Shown: piece after piece, positions 54,340-64,000 of the stretch | Layout of the letters: each line of letters opens with the position of its first letter | Numbering within the stretch: position 1 is the stretch's first letter | Source: Methyloligella sp. GL2 | Lineage (GTDB): Bacteria; Pseudomonadota; Alphaproteobacteria; Rhizobiales; Methyloligellaceae | DNA: 64,000 nucleotides | Direction: 5' to 3' | Assembly (NCBI RefSeq): GCF_013341275.1 | Contig: NZ_CP054476.1 | Location: forward strand, 1,253,501-1,317,500 | Program-made: the position numbers and the translations under genes | Notes under the pieces: model-generated | The model's database searches: none | Seen by the model: the letters and a program-made list of their open reading frames with translations, nothing else | What the model was told of the DNA's origin: nothing

Positions 54340-54741
54340 TCAATCCTCGTCGAGACCGCCGAGCCCGAGCAGGCTCATGCCTTCCATCCAATAATCGGCG
54401 AGCTGGGGATGATCGAGGAGATAATTCTCGGTCGGCACCTCGCGCCGCTCCGCCGCCTCAGCGGTGAGCAGGTCCCAATCGTCGGGGCCGTAATCGTCGC
54501 GGCCAAGCCACATCAGCGCCACCAGCTCGGCCTGTTCCTCGGGGCTCAGCCCCTTCAACTCTTCCACCAGTTCTTCGCGGGTGAGGTTGCCTGCATCGTC
54601 CTGCAGCTCGTTCGGCGGCGTGGCGTCGTCGGTCGGGTTGGAGCCGACATCGGGCGTGTCGTTGGCCTCCACCGCCATGATGGCGCGTACTTTTAGAGCG
54701 AGGCTTCGGATGTAGTCTGGGCTGAGTGAGAGTTCGGCCAT
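54340..54741 (-). CDS. DUF3775 domain-containing protein
   Basis: This is a 133-aa acidic cytosolic protein. It shows LSLSPDYIRSLALKVRAIMA at the start, then REELVEELKGLSPEEQAELVALMWLGR and the family end LLDHPQLADYWMEGMSLLG. Members are widespread in alphaproteobacteria and of unknown role. The core includes a negatively charged mid section (DDYGPDDWDLL). Confidence 0.9.
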   Translation of the reverse strand: MAELSLSPDYIRSLALKVRAIMAVEANDTPDVGSNPTDDATPPNELQDDAGNLTREELVEELKGLSPEEQAELVALMWLGRDDYGPDDWDLLTAEAAERREVPTENYLLDHPQLADYWMEGMSLLGLGGLDED

Positions 54742-54840
54742 GATCTATTCCGTTTATCGTCGAATGGATGGTTGATATGGGCAGTTCAACGTGAGCGGCC
54801 GCGCGGCGTTCCGCATGGGCCGGTTTTCGGGGCGCCTTCG

Positions 54841-55017
54841 TCAGATGCCTTTGAACAGCACGCCGACGAGCAGCAGCAGATAGGCGATCAGCAAAGTCTC
54901 GAAGAGATGGGAATTGACGATCGGGATGCCGAAGCCGGCATAGCGCACCAGAAGCACGCAGACCGCCAGGACCAGCGAGACGATGAAGACGGCGGAAGAT
55001 GGTGGCGTCAGCGACAT
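54841..55017 (-). CDS. Mini membrane protein, 58 aa (paralogue 1)
   Basis: ATG at 55017 follows AAGGGGG. The protein begins MSLTPPSSAVFIVSLVLAV, a first helix, then a short loop (VRYAGFGIPIVNSH) and a second helix (FETLLIAYLLLLVGVLF), ending KGI. It is clearly related to the next gene (55194-55364), which has the same layout and the same KG-hydrophobic end. Confidence 0.78.
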   Translation of the reverse strand: MSLTPPSSAVFIVSLVLAVCVLLVRYAGFGIPIVNSHLFETLLIAYLLLLVGVLFKGI

Positions 55018-55193
55018 GAGGGCCCCCTTATCTGACGTATCGAATCCGTGAGAGACTTTAACGGCGCGGCGGCGTGCGGGCGAGTGTGCTTTGTGTGGGG
55101 CAGGCCTTGGAAGTTAGAGGCAGTCGATCGCCGAATATTTGGATTGCTGCGGCCCCGGATGCGCAACGAGAGACGGGGCCGCGGCGAAATTTT

Positions 55194-55364
55194 CTAGACG
55201 CCCTTCATCACATTGCCGAGGAACAGAACCACATAGGCCGCGATGGCGACCCAGAAGGCGTTCGGCGTGATGAAGGGGATTGCGGTGAAGACGCCGAGCA
55301 CGGCGAGAACCGCCAAAATCAGCGAAATAACGAAGACGACTGTCGTCGGTGCACTCAAACGCAT
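55194..55364 (-). CDS. Mini membrane protein, 56 aa (paralogue 2)
   Basis: ATG at 55364 follows GGGAGGG. MRLSAPTTVVFVISLILAVL is helix 1, with FTAIPFITPNAF as the loop and WVAIAAYVVLFLG as helix 2, ending NVMKGV. It has the same start pattern (M-x-L-x-x-P-[ST]2-x-V-F-[IV]2-S-L-[IV]-L-A-V) as the 58-aa neighbour, indicating a tandem duplication. Such small two-helix proteins recur in alphaproteobacteria without a known role. Confidence 0.8.
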   Translation of the reverse strand: MRLSAPTTVVFVISLILAVLAVLGVFTAIPFITPNAFWVAIAAYVVLFLGNVMKGV

Positions 55365-55481
55365 GTCTAGCCCTCCCTTAGTTGACGGCGGGAGACTAAT
55401 GGTTTTTTGTGAAGACTCGAAGGGATGATTTTCCCGTTTTAGTTGTTTTCCAGGCGTTGCTGCGTTTTACGGGAGGGGGCT

Positions 55482-56168
55482 GTGGGGCCGGTTTTACGCC
55501 TGATCTTGGGGCTTGTGGCGCTTGTCTGCATTCTGGCTGGCGTCGCCACCACGCTGCCCGACCACGTCATCGTGGTGCGATCCATCGTCATCAACGCACC
55601 GGAAGCGGCGGTTTTCCCCTATCTCAATCAGCCGAAACGGTATCCGAGCTGGCTGCCTTGGGCAGCGCGCGACCCCAATCTGCAGCTTACCTATTCCGGG
55701 CCGAAGGGCGGTCAGGGCGCTGCCGCGGCCTGGTCGAGCCAGGATCAGCGGGTCGGCGAAGGCCATCTGAAGATCGTCGAAAGCGAGCCGCCGAATAAGG
55801 TGGTGATGGCCGGCGACTATAATGGGGTGGAAGGCGATACGTCTTTTGAGATCGCGCCGTCCGGGGCGGGGGCTAAGGTGACCTGGAAGCTCCGCTACGA
55901 TAGCGGCAGCAATATTTTCCGCCCCTGGTCCTATGTGTTCCGGCGCTGGAAAGGGTTGATGCTCGACCGTCTGGTCGGTGCGGAACACGACCGTGGGCTG
56001 GCACGGCTGAAAGCCGTGGTGGAAGCGGATGTGAAGCCGGAAGAATCGCTGACAGGCGAGGCGCTGCCGCCGGCGCGGACCGATATTCCGGAGAGTGCGG
56101 TTCCCGAGAATGCCACGCCGGGAAACGCCGTACCGATGCAGCCGCAGAATGCGGTGCCGGTGCAATAG
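55482..56168 (+). CDS. SRPBCC (START-like/polyketide-cyclase) family protein
   Basis: This is a 228-aa protein. An N-terminal hydrophobic segment (LRLILGLVALVCILAGVA) anchors or exports a START-like domain (VIVVRSIVINAPEAAVFPYL, PSWLPWAARDPN, SSQDQRVGEGHLKIV, GAGAKVTWKLRYDSG). It ends with a degenerate repeat (AVPENATPGNAVPMQPQNAV). I chose GTG 55482 because GGGAGGGGG lies just upstream. A TTG at 55443 is also open. The cleft would bind a hydrophobic ligand, with identity unknown. Confidence 0.85.
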   Translation: MGPVLRLILGLVALVCILAGVATTLPDHVIVVRSIVINAPEAAVFPYLNQPKRYPSWLPWAARDPNLQLTYSGPKGGQGAAAAWSSQDQRVGEGHLKIVESEPPNKVVMAGDYNGVEGDTSFEIAPSGAGAKVTWKLRYDSGSNIFRPWSYVFRRWKGLMLDRLVGAEHDRGLARLKAVVEADVKPEESLTGEALPPARTDIPESAVPENATPGNAVPMQPQNAVPVQ

Positions 56169-56197
56169 GGCTTAGCCCAACGCCATCCGAAATCGGG

Positions 56198-56821
56198 TTA
56201 GAGCTTTTGCTCCGTGCGCGGGGCCTGATCGGCTTCGACCTTCACCGCCTCGATGACGAGACGCATGGCGCCGGCAACCAGGCTGTCGTAATTGCTGCAG
56301 CTCAAGGCGGCGGCGTTGCGGTCTTGCTTGGCGGCGAGAGCCGGCGTCTGGTCGGCGACTTCCCGGCCGGTGACCCGATAGCTGTGGGACAGGCCGTCGG
56401 CGGTGACCAAGGTCACGCGGTCGCCGATGGCGACATCGTCGGGAATGAGATGCGGATCCTGGCGCGGATCGTGAGTCAGAGCTGCCGTCTTATGTAGAGA
56501 AACAGCCTCCTTCGATGCACTGTCGTGCAACGCGGCGCCCGGAAGGCTTGCGAGCTTGCGCTCATCGGCCGGGGCCGGCCGAAGAACGGCGCTGAAGCCG
56601 AGCTTGCGCAACTTGGAGTTGTCGCCGGAAGCCGTCTCGAACGGCCAGGCGTCGTGGCTGGCCGGTTCGTCGAGCGCGCTGCGCCAGGCGCTTTCACCAA
56701 GACTCGAACCGAGATTGCCGAAGCCGACCAGGGCCGAGACCCCGACGAGACCGGCAGCAACGCCGGCAAGAGTCAGGAAAACAGGCAATTTGCGGCGGAT
56801 TCGAAGTTGAGGCATGGGCAT
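56198..56821 (-). CDS. Sortase-like membrane protein (divergent proteobacterial type)
   Basis: This is a 207-aa protein. A basic start and one membrane helix (VFLTLAGVAAGLVGVSALVG) lead to a periplasmic domain. The C-terminal half fits the sortase core: IGDRVTLVTADGLSHSYRVT (GD-I-L-T-G-Y-V strand pair), His117 in ALTHDPRQD, Cys175 in AALSCSNYDS, and Arg187 in VAGAMRLVIEA. The order His-GD-Cys-Arg and their spacing match proteobacterial class GN-type sortases. The N-terminal part is poorly conserved and the canonical TLxTC is AALSC, so activity is uncertain. It lies 14 bases downstream of a small exported protein on the same strand. Confidence 0.55.
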   Translation of the reverse strand: MPMPQLRIRRKLPVFLTLAGVAAGLVGVSALVGFGNLGSSLGESAWRSALDEPASHDAWPFETASGDNSKLRKLGFSAVLRPAPADERKLASLPGAALHDSASKEAVSLHKTAALTHDPRQDPHLIPDDVAIGDRVTLVTADGLSHSYRVTGREVADQTPALAAKQDRNAAALSCSNYDSLVAGAMRLVIEAVKVEADQAPRTEQKL

Positions 56822-56835
56822 TCGCGTGCTGCTCC

Positions 56836-57219
56836 TCAAGTGAAATCGCAATCCTCGCCCTCGCCGGACGGATGCGCGCGGTGCTGGCTGCGCCATAGCA
56901 AGCGCGTCGCCACACCCAGGATGGTTAGCAGTAGCACGAGGATCGCGCACTGTCTCGTGTGTTTGAGGGGCGAATTGTCCTGTGCCGACATCGCCCGGCT
57001 ATAGGATTTTTTTCGAATATTGATCGCGGCGCGGGTCTGCTTTGGGACGGGCTGCGAGCCGCGCAGTGGCAGCGGTAGGGTCGGCGGTACGCTTGAGGTG
57101 GCGGCTTCGGTAAGACCGCAGGCTATCGCCTCAGCAGGCGCCGCTACGATCGGCAGAAGCATGGCCGTGGCCACGGCCGCGCCGCTGAAAATGAAGGATT
57201 TGCGCAGAAGATTCCGCAT
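56836..57219 (-). CDS. Small exported/membrane protein, candidate partner of the sortase-like gene
   Basis: This is a 127-aa protein. A signal-like helix (IFSGAAVATAMLLPIVAAPAEA) is followed by a Pro-rich basic mid part (SVPPTLPLPLRGSQPVPKQT) and a C-terminal membrane helix (QCAILVLLLTILGVATRLLW), ending in the charged tail RSQHRAHPSGEGEDCDFT. The layout signal, wall-linker, short polar motif (NSPLKHT), helix and charged tail is like a sortase substrate, but no LPxTG is present. An internal ATG before MSAQDNSPLK would give only the last 51 residues. I do not recognise a family. Confidence 0.55.
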   Translation of the reverse strand: MRNLLRKSFIFSGAAVATAMLLPIVAAPAEAIACGLTEAATSSVPPTLPLPLRGSQPVPKQTRAAINIRKKSYSRAMSAQDNSPLKHTRQCAILVLLLTILGVATRLLWRSQHRAHPSGEGEDCDFT

Positions 57220-58800
<1,581 letters not shown>

Positions 58801-58819
58801 GTGTTAGCTAGGTCAATTG

Positions 58820-58860
58820 CCGCCAGCCTGCGATGGCAGGCTTGGCGGTACCCTGTTTTT
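58820..58860 (+). terminator. Intrinsic terminator of aatA
   Basis: CCGCCAGCCTGC-GATG-GCAGGCTTGGCGG forms a 12-bp stem with one bulged base, followed by TACCCTGTTTTT. Confidence 0.85.
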
Positions 58861-58889
58861 GCGTGCGGTCGATTGAGAGAGGCGAAACC

Positions 58890-59099
58890 ATGAAGCTCAC
58901 CACCCCCAATCAATTCGAAGGCAAGGTCATGGAGATCCGCAAAGGCGCGGTGACGGCCATTGTCTATGTGGAAATCGCCGGGGAGACCCTGGTGGAGACG
59001 AGCGTCACGGTGGCCTCGCTGGAAGCCTTGGGGCTCTACGAGGGCAAAGAGGTCAAGCTGATCATCAATCCGGGCGACATCATCATCGGCTGCGAGTAG
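58890..59099 (+). CDS. Molbindin-type molybdate-binding protein (Mop/TOBE)
   Basis: This is a 69-aa single Mop domain: NQFEGKVMEIRKGAVTAIVY, VETSVTVASLEALGL, EGKEVKLIINPGDIIIGCE. Free Mop proteins assemble as hexamers and store molybdate or tungstate in the cytoplasm. It would serve the molybdopterin pathway whose moaD-moaE genes lie at 32 kb. GAGAGAGG precedes the ATG at 58890. Confidence 0.93.
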   Translation: MKLTTPNQFEGKVMEIRKGAVTAIVYVEIAGETLVETSVTVASLEALGLYEGKEVKLIINPGDIIIGCE

Positions 59100-59150
59100 C
59101 CGATCGCGGGGCAGGGCTGAGACGCGGGGCTGAACCGGCGATACGACGAA

Positions 59151-60080
59151 GTGGCGGCCCCGACCATGGACAGCAAAGCGCCTCCCGAGCCGAAGAGCCT
59201 CAATACCCTGACACTGCCCGATGGGCGCAAGATCGCCTATGCGGAATTCGGCGACCCCGGCGGAGCGCCGGTTTTCGCCTTTCACGGCACGCCGGGATCG
59301 CGGCTGACCTTCGAGATTACAGAGGGGTCGGCGCGGGCGCGGAACTTGCGCATCATCGCGCCGGATCGTCCCGGCTATGGCCGTTCCGACTTCAAAGCTT
59401 TCACGCAGCTCGGCGATTGGGTGGCCGATCTGGAGGCGCTGGCGGATGGGTTGGGGCTTAACCGTTTCGCGCTGATCGGCGTCTCGGGCGGCGGGCCTTA
59501 TGCGGTGGCGGCGGCGTCAGCGCTTTCCCACCGTGTAGAATTCCTCGCGCTGGTGAGCCCAGTGGGGCCGGTCGCCGATCTTGGAGCGCGCATCACGCTG
59601 TCGCCGATGCACCGGCGCATCTTTCGCGAGCTGCCCAATCGGCCGCGCCTTGCCGCGGCGGTCTTCTGGGCGATGCGGCGCCTGCTATCCCTGGCGCCCG
59701 CGCTTGCCTATCGGGGGCTGGTGCAGCGCGCCGGGGCGGCGGACCGGGCGGTGCTGCTGAAACAGGCGGTGAAGCAGAGCCTGCTGGACGGGCATGAAGA
59801 GGGGCTTTCCGCCGGGGTGCACGGGGCGGTGCAGGATCTTCGCTTGTTCAGCGGCCCTTGGGGGATCGATTTCGATCAGGTGATCGTGCCGGCGGTTCTG
59901 TGGCAGGGGCTGGCCGACCGCAATGTGCCGCCGGCCGCTTCGAGGGCCCTAGCCGAGATGCTGCCCAATTGCCGGCTCGATCTCCTGCCGGAGGCCGGGC
60001 ATTACTGGGTGTTCGATCATCTGGACGCGGTGCTCGACGCGGTGGAGGCCTCGCTGAAGGCCGGGCGCGGGCTTGCATGA
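59151..60080 (+). CDS. Alpha/beta-hydrolase
   Basis: This is a 309-aa protein of the alpha/beta-hydrolase fold. The oxyanion region is FAFHGTPGSR, DRPGYGRSD follows, and the nucleophile elbow is IGVSGGGPYAV (G-x-S-x-G). The C-terminal Asp is in WQGLADRNVPPAAS and the His in PEAGHYWVFDHLD. All three catalytic residues are present. The substrate is unknown. The start may be GTG 59151 or ATG 59166, and neither has a clear ribosome-binding site. Confidence 0.88.
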   Translation: MAAPTMDSKAPPEPKSLNTLTLPDGRKIAYAEFGDPGGAPVFAFHGTPGSRLTFEITEGSARARNLRIIAPDRPGYGRSDFKAFTQLGDWVADLEALADGLGLNRFALIGVSGGGPYAVAAASALSHRVEFLALVSPVGPVADLGARITLSPMHRRIFRELPNRPRLAAAVFWAMRRLLSLAPALAYRGLVQRAGAADRAVLLKQAVKQSLLDGHEEGLSAGVHGAVQDLRLFSGPWGIDFDQVIVPAVLWQGLADRNVPPAASRALAEMLPNCRLDLLPEAGHYWVFDHLDAVLDAVEASLKAGRGLA

Positions 60081-60107
60081 GCGGGGCTTGCTAGCGACAG
60101 TTGGGGC

Positions 60108-60518
60108 ATGAGCGTTTCCGGCTTCACCCATTGCGCGCTGCATGTGAGCGATCTGGAGGCTTCGATCGCCTTCTATCAAGACTATTGCGGCATGCGGCTC
60201 GCCAACGAACATGGCGCGGGACCGGAGCGCACGGTCTGGCTGGCGAGCCCGGGCTCGGAGCGGCGCTTCGTGCTGGTGTTGCTCGGCGGCGGGCCGGGAC
60301 ATACCCAAGATCAATCGGACATGACGCATTACGGCTTCGCCGTTTCGGCGCGGGAGGATATCGACGCGATCGCGGCGCGGGCGAAGCAGGAGGGGCGGCT
60401 GTTCTGGGAGCCGATGGCGTTTCCGCCGCCCACCGGCTATCTCTGCGCGGTGCGTGATCCGGACGGGTATGTGATCGAGTTCAGCTACGGGCAGCCGCTT
60501 TCGCCGGATGCGAGCTGA
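60108..60518 (+). CDS. VOC-family (glyoxalase/dioxygenase-like) protein
   Basis: This is a 136-aa protein. The vicinal-oxygen-chelate pattern starts at FTHCALHVSDLEASIAFYQDY and ends with VRDPDGYVIEFSYG. The potential metal ligands (His at residue 8, His in DMTHYGFA, Glu near the end) are in place. The exact reaction cannot be told. It starts 27 bases after the hydrolase gene and may be co-transcribed with it. Confidence 0.88.
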   Translation: MSVSGFTHCALHVSDLEASIAFYQDYCGMRLANEHGAGPERTVWLASPGSERRFVLVLLGGGPGHTQDQSDMTHYGFAVSAREDIDAIAARAKQEGRLFWEPMAFPPPTGYLCAVRDPDGYVIEFSYGQPLSPDAS

Positions 60519-60548
60519 TTGGGGTGATGAGCTCTGCTCACTTGCTCT

Positions 60549-60624
60549 GTCATTCCGGCTTAAGCCGGAATCCAGCGAAGATGTACGGGTGTGCCGCTGG
60601 ATACCGGCTGTTGCCGGTATGACG
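60549..60624. repeat. Dispersed palindromic repeat, family C copy 2
   Basis: It consists of GTCATTCCGGCTTAAGCCGG, a spacer, then GGATACCGGCTGTTGCCGGT and ATGACG. It is the same layout as 2193-2266 with a changed spacer. Confidence 0.85.
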
Positions 60625-60666
60625 CCGTGGTGGGCGAGGGGCAAAGGACTTCGGATAGGGGCATGT

Positions 60667-60711
60667 CCCCTCACCCCAACCCTCTCCCCACAGGGGAGAG
60701 GGAGCTCACCC
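60667..60711. repeat. Dispersed palindromic repeat, family B, opposite orientation
   Basis: CCCCTCACCCCAACCCTCTC followed by CCCACAGGGGAGAGGG is the reverse complement of the type at 1941-1980. It lies at the 3' end of trxB. Confidence 0.8.
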
Positions 60712-60726
60712 GTCGATCCGTGCCGG

Positions 60727-61704
<978 letters not shown>

Positions 61705-61799
61705 TCAGCCGGGGGCGTGCGATGCGCCTCTAATCGGAGCCAACAGGTAAGCCCGGAGGGGCGTTTGCGCAACCCGCGCGAGGCGGGAGGGCGCATGGT

Positions 61800-62786
61800 C
61801 TAGAGCTTCAAAGCCTCCCGCACCGGCGCGGCGACCTTTTCGGTGTCGTTGACGGGCGGATACTCCCAAGTCTCGAAGCGACCCGTGAAGGGGCGGGTGA
61901 TACCGGCCTCGCGCATCTTGGCGTGGAAGCGATTCAGCCGGGTAGATTTGCCGTGCAGGGGCTGGACGAAGACCGGCTTTCCGGTGCCGGCGGCCTCGGT
62001 GACCATGTTGACCGAATCGGCAGTGACGACGAGAGCGTCGGCCGCGGCGAGAAAGGCGAAATACGGATTCTCGCCGGCGCCGTCCCAGATCATGCCGGGG
62101 AGGTCTTTCAGCTTTTCCTTCAGCACGGCGAAGCTCTCCTTCGAGGTGCGGCGCGAGGGGGTGACCAGGAGCGAGCCGCCCGTCTCGCCGATCATCTGCC
62201 GGAGCCGATCGCCCATCAGAGCGGCGTCCTCGGGGGTGAAATCGAAAGCCCGGCTCTTGCCGCCCAGCAGCACGGAAATGCGCGGATGGGGCAGGGGATC
62301 GATGAGGGGCGCGAAATGCGCGGCGCCTTCGTCGAGGCGATCTTGCGTTACCGAATGGACCGCGCCGAAGGTCTGGACGACGTTTGGCCCCTCCAGTCCG
62401 TCATGTACCGGCGCGGCGACGAGATCGAACAGCTTGGCCGGGATTTTCGGATCCTGAATATGCAGGGCGAAGGTGGCGCCGCCCGATGCCCGCTTGATGG
62501 CCAGGGCGATGGGTGCACTGCGCCGGCCGATGGAAATGACGAGGCGGGGCCAGGGCGCTTTCAGCGGCGTCTCGGCGCGGGTCGAGGCAAGCAGCCAGCG
62601 GGGCGGCACGGCGACTTGCGCCGGGACGGGCAGCAGGTCGACCAGCCCGCCGACCTTCACCTTGCGCAAGGCGTAAGGCAGGCCGACAGCGCGGGCGACG
62701 GCGAGGCCTTGCTGCTCCATGCCGATGGCGCCGTCGGTGAGGATCCAGGTGCCGGCCTCTTCGGGGGCGCTACTCTCTCTCGCCAT
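61800..62786 (-). CDS. Mitochondrial fission ELM1 family protein (COG3660)
   Basis: This is a 328-aa protein. It shows WILTDGAIGMEQQGLAVARA, LVISIGRRSAPIALAIKR, HIQDPK, and VVTADSVNMVTEAAGTGKPV in a glycosyltransferase-B-like layout. The plant relative ELM1 helps mitochondrial division, and the bacterial role is unknown. GGAGG sits 8 bases before the ATG at 62786. It is divergent from the Lrp gene, and the 189-bp gap may be the regulator's target. Confidence 0.9.
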   Translation of the reverse strand: MARESSAPEEAGTWILTDGAIGMEQQGLAVARAVGLPYALRKVKVGGLVDLLPVPAQVAVPPRWLLASTRAETPLKAPWPRLVISIGRRSAPIALAIKRASGGATFALHIQDPKIPAKLFDLVAAPVHDGLEGPNVVQTFGAVHSVTQDRLDEGAAHFAPLIDPLPHPRISVLLGGKSRAFDFTPEDAALMGDRLRQMIGETGGSLLVTPSRRTSKESFAVLKEKLKDLPGMIWDGAGENPYFAFLAAADALVVTADSVNMVTEAAGTGKPVFVQPLHGKSTRLNRFHAKMREAGITRPFTGRFETWEYPPVNDTEKVAAPVREALKL

Positions 62787-62975
62787 GGGGCCGCCTCCAG
62801 GCTCCGACCTGAAATTTATGGAATGCTGCATCGCCCGCGTCTTTTCGTTTATTATCGCTTTAAGAAAGGATATTACTCTTTGCTGGCTGCCGGGCGCGAT
62901 GCGGTTTCATGCTGCGGTCTCTTGCCCGGCTTCTAGCCTTTTGCCCGGCCTATTTCCAGGGAGTTTGCGCCAGAT

Positions 62976-63467
62976 ATGCGATCTGCCCGCCTCGACGCGG
63001 TCGATTGGGAAATCCTGACGGCTTTGCAGAGCCATGGAAGGATGACCAATATCGATCTTGCCAAGCGCGTCGGCATCTCCGCGCCGCCTTGCCTGCGCCG
63101 GGTGCGGGCGCTGGAGGAGGCCGGCATCATCAAGCGCTATATGGCGGTGCTGGATGCGGGCAAGCTCGGCTTCGAGGTGACGGCCTTCGCCATGGTGAAG
63201 CTGCACAGCCAGGCGGAGCGGGATTTGGTGGCGTTCGAGACCATGGCCGGCGACTGGCCGGTGGTGCGGGAATGCTCGATGCTCTCCGGCGAGATCGATT
63301 TTCTGCTGCGCTGCGTGGCGCCGGATCTTTCCAGCTTCCAGCATTTCGTGATCCACGATCTGACCGCGGCGCCGAACGTGGCGAGCGTGAAGACCTCGCT
63401 GGTGATCCGCTCGGCGGAGGAGGCGACCGGTCTGCCGCTGGAGCTGATGGCCGAGGCGGCCGACTAG
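62976..63467 (+). CDS. Lrp/AsnC-family transcriptional regulator
   Basis: This is a 163-aa protein. The winged-helix start is LDAVDWEILTALQSHGRMTN followed by IDLAKRVGISAPPCLRRV. The RAM domain follows (FEVTAFAMVKL, VRECSMLSGEIDFLLRCVAPD) with the usual ligand-binding loop. It probably binds an amino acid and acts as an octamer. The nearby divergent ELM1 gene and trxB are possible targets. Confidence 0.94.
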   Translation: MRSARLDAVDWEILTALQSHGRMTNIDLAKRVGISAPPCLRRVRALEEAGIIKRYMAVLDAGKLGFEVTAFAMVKLHSQAERDLVAFETMAGDWPVVRECSMLSGEIDFLLRCVAPDLSSFQHFVIHDLTAAPNVASVKTSLVIRSAEEATGLPLELMAEAAD

Positions 63468-63499
63468 GCGCGCTTACCCAGCCGCGCTAAATCCCGGCC

Positions 63500-64000
63500 C
63501 TAAATCCCGACATTGGAATAGATCGCCAGATTGCGGAACGCCTCCGCGCCGGAGCTGGCAAGATCGGGGCCGATGGGCTTCGGCCCGTTCATGGCACGGA
63601 TGGCGCCGTTCTTGGCGCCGGAGATCATATTGTCAGTGATCAGGGCATAGCCCGCTTCGCCATCGACGGAGACGGCGATGCCGATATGGGAGTCACGGAC
63701 CAGGTTTCCGGTGGCGGTGATGTCGCGCAGATATTTGTACCAGCCGATGGAGATGCCGAAGCCGGCGACCTTCTCCACCACATTGCCGGTGACGGCGCAG
63801 TCGGCCTCCACGGCGATGCCGATGCCTTTGGAGTCGCCGTCCTTGCGGAAGAAGATGTTGCGCACCAGGTTGCCCTGAACCACGGCGAGGTGACCGCCAT
63901 CGTTGAAGTTGGTTACCGAGATGCCGATGGCGGCGGTGTCGATGACGTTGTTGGCAACGACGGCGCCGTCGAAGGAGAACTCCACGAAGATCGCGGTCTC
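63500..64000 (-). CDS. TIGR03808-type TAT-exported beta-helix protein, C-terminal part (5' end outside window)
   Basis: The last 167 or so codons are visible. Right-handed beta-helix repeats show as FDGAVVANNVIDTAAIGISVT, AVVQGNLVRNIFF, GNVVEKVAGFGISIGWYKYL and ATGNLVRDSHIGIAV. Each turn carries the N-x-[IV] pattern, and it ends NLAIYSNVGI. TIGR03808 members are alphaproteobacterial twin-arginine-exported proteins of unknown role. The TAT signal would lie beyond the window. Confidence 0.85.
   Translation of the reverse strand, partial: ETAIFVEFSFDGAVVANNVIDTAAIGISVTNFNDGGHLAVVQGNLVRNIFFRKDGDSKGIGIAVEADCAVTGNVVEKVAGFGISIGWYKYLRDITATGNLVRDSHIGIAVSVDGEAGYALITDNMISGAKNGAIRAMNGPKPIGPDLASSGAEAFRNLAIYSNVGI

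Overview
The window is a high-GC chromosomal segment from an alphaproteobacterium, most likely of the order Hyphomicrobiales (Rhizobiales). The grounds are gene families and gene orders typical of that group: petB-petC, lgt-midA-pgeF, ybjN-proC, rplY-pth-ychF, a MarR/OmpR/EnvZ-type cluster opposite ilvE, Omp25/31-like and TorF-like outer-membrane proteins, a TIGR03808-type beta-helix protein at the edge, and many short palindromic repeats of the 'GTCATTCCGG...CCGGAATCC' kind. I found no rRNA, tRNA, CRISPR array, transposase or integrase. Most of the window is ordinary housekeeping sequence.

Layout. 1-1752: the end of cytochrome b and all of cytochrome c1 (bc1 complex), then a 690-bp repeat-rich spacer. 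2446-5944: MTA/adenine salvage (mtnP, apt, mtnA), interrupted by a lower-GC unknown gene. 6004-12690: an MgtC/DUF4010 membrane protein, an SH3-domain membrane protein, an aldolase/dehydrogenase fusion and a chemoreceptor-like protein. 12731-15272 (minus strand): ychF, pth and rplY. 15461-19622: a ketopantoate reductase-like protein, an FMN hydroxy-acid oxidase, a receiver-HWE-type kinase and a GlcG-like protein. 19782-24838 (minus strand): prs, a lipoprotein, pgeF, midA and lgt. 25029-31521: ubiK, ybjN-proC, a TetR regulator, a sensor kinase/response regulator pair, a MarR regulator and ilvE. 31622-36406: bluB, then uvrC-pgsA-moaD-moaE with 2-nt gaps throughout, and an SDR. 36864-45584: envelope genes (TorF porin, Omp25-like barrel, RlpA, lytic transglycosylase), an RNase T2/M20 peptidase pair and a cold-shock protein. 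45647-52741: small secreted proteins, a two-gene cassette at the 3' end of uvrB, uvrB, MAPEG and FNT membrane proteins. 53100-57219: a histone H1-like protein, DUF3775, two paralogous mini membrane proteins, an SRPBCC protein and a sortase-like pair. 57598-64000: aspartate aminotransferase, molbindin, hydrolase, VOC protein, trxB, an ELM1-family protein, an Lrp regulator and a truncated beta-helix protein.

The two strongest leads are below. (1) A 1.55-kb AT-richer cassette (46840-48388) carries an HU-like protein with an unusual tail and a four-helix membrane protein. It is bracketed by two direct copies of the uvrB 3' end, 104 and 117 bp long, which is an integration-like footprint without a visible integrase. 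(2) A protein annotated here as sortase-like (56198-56821) keeps the His, Cys and Arg of the sortase active site. It sits just downstream of a small exported/membrane protein that could be its partner. A DnaA-box-like cluster with two GANTC sites upstream of ybjN-proC is a third, weaker lead.
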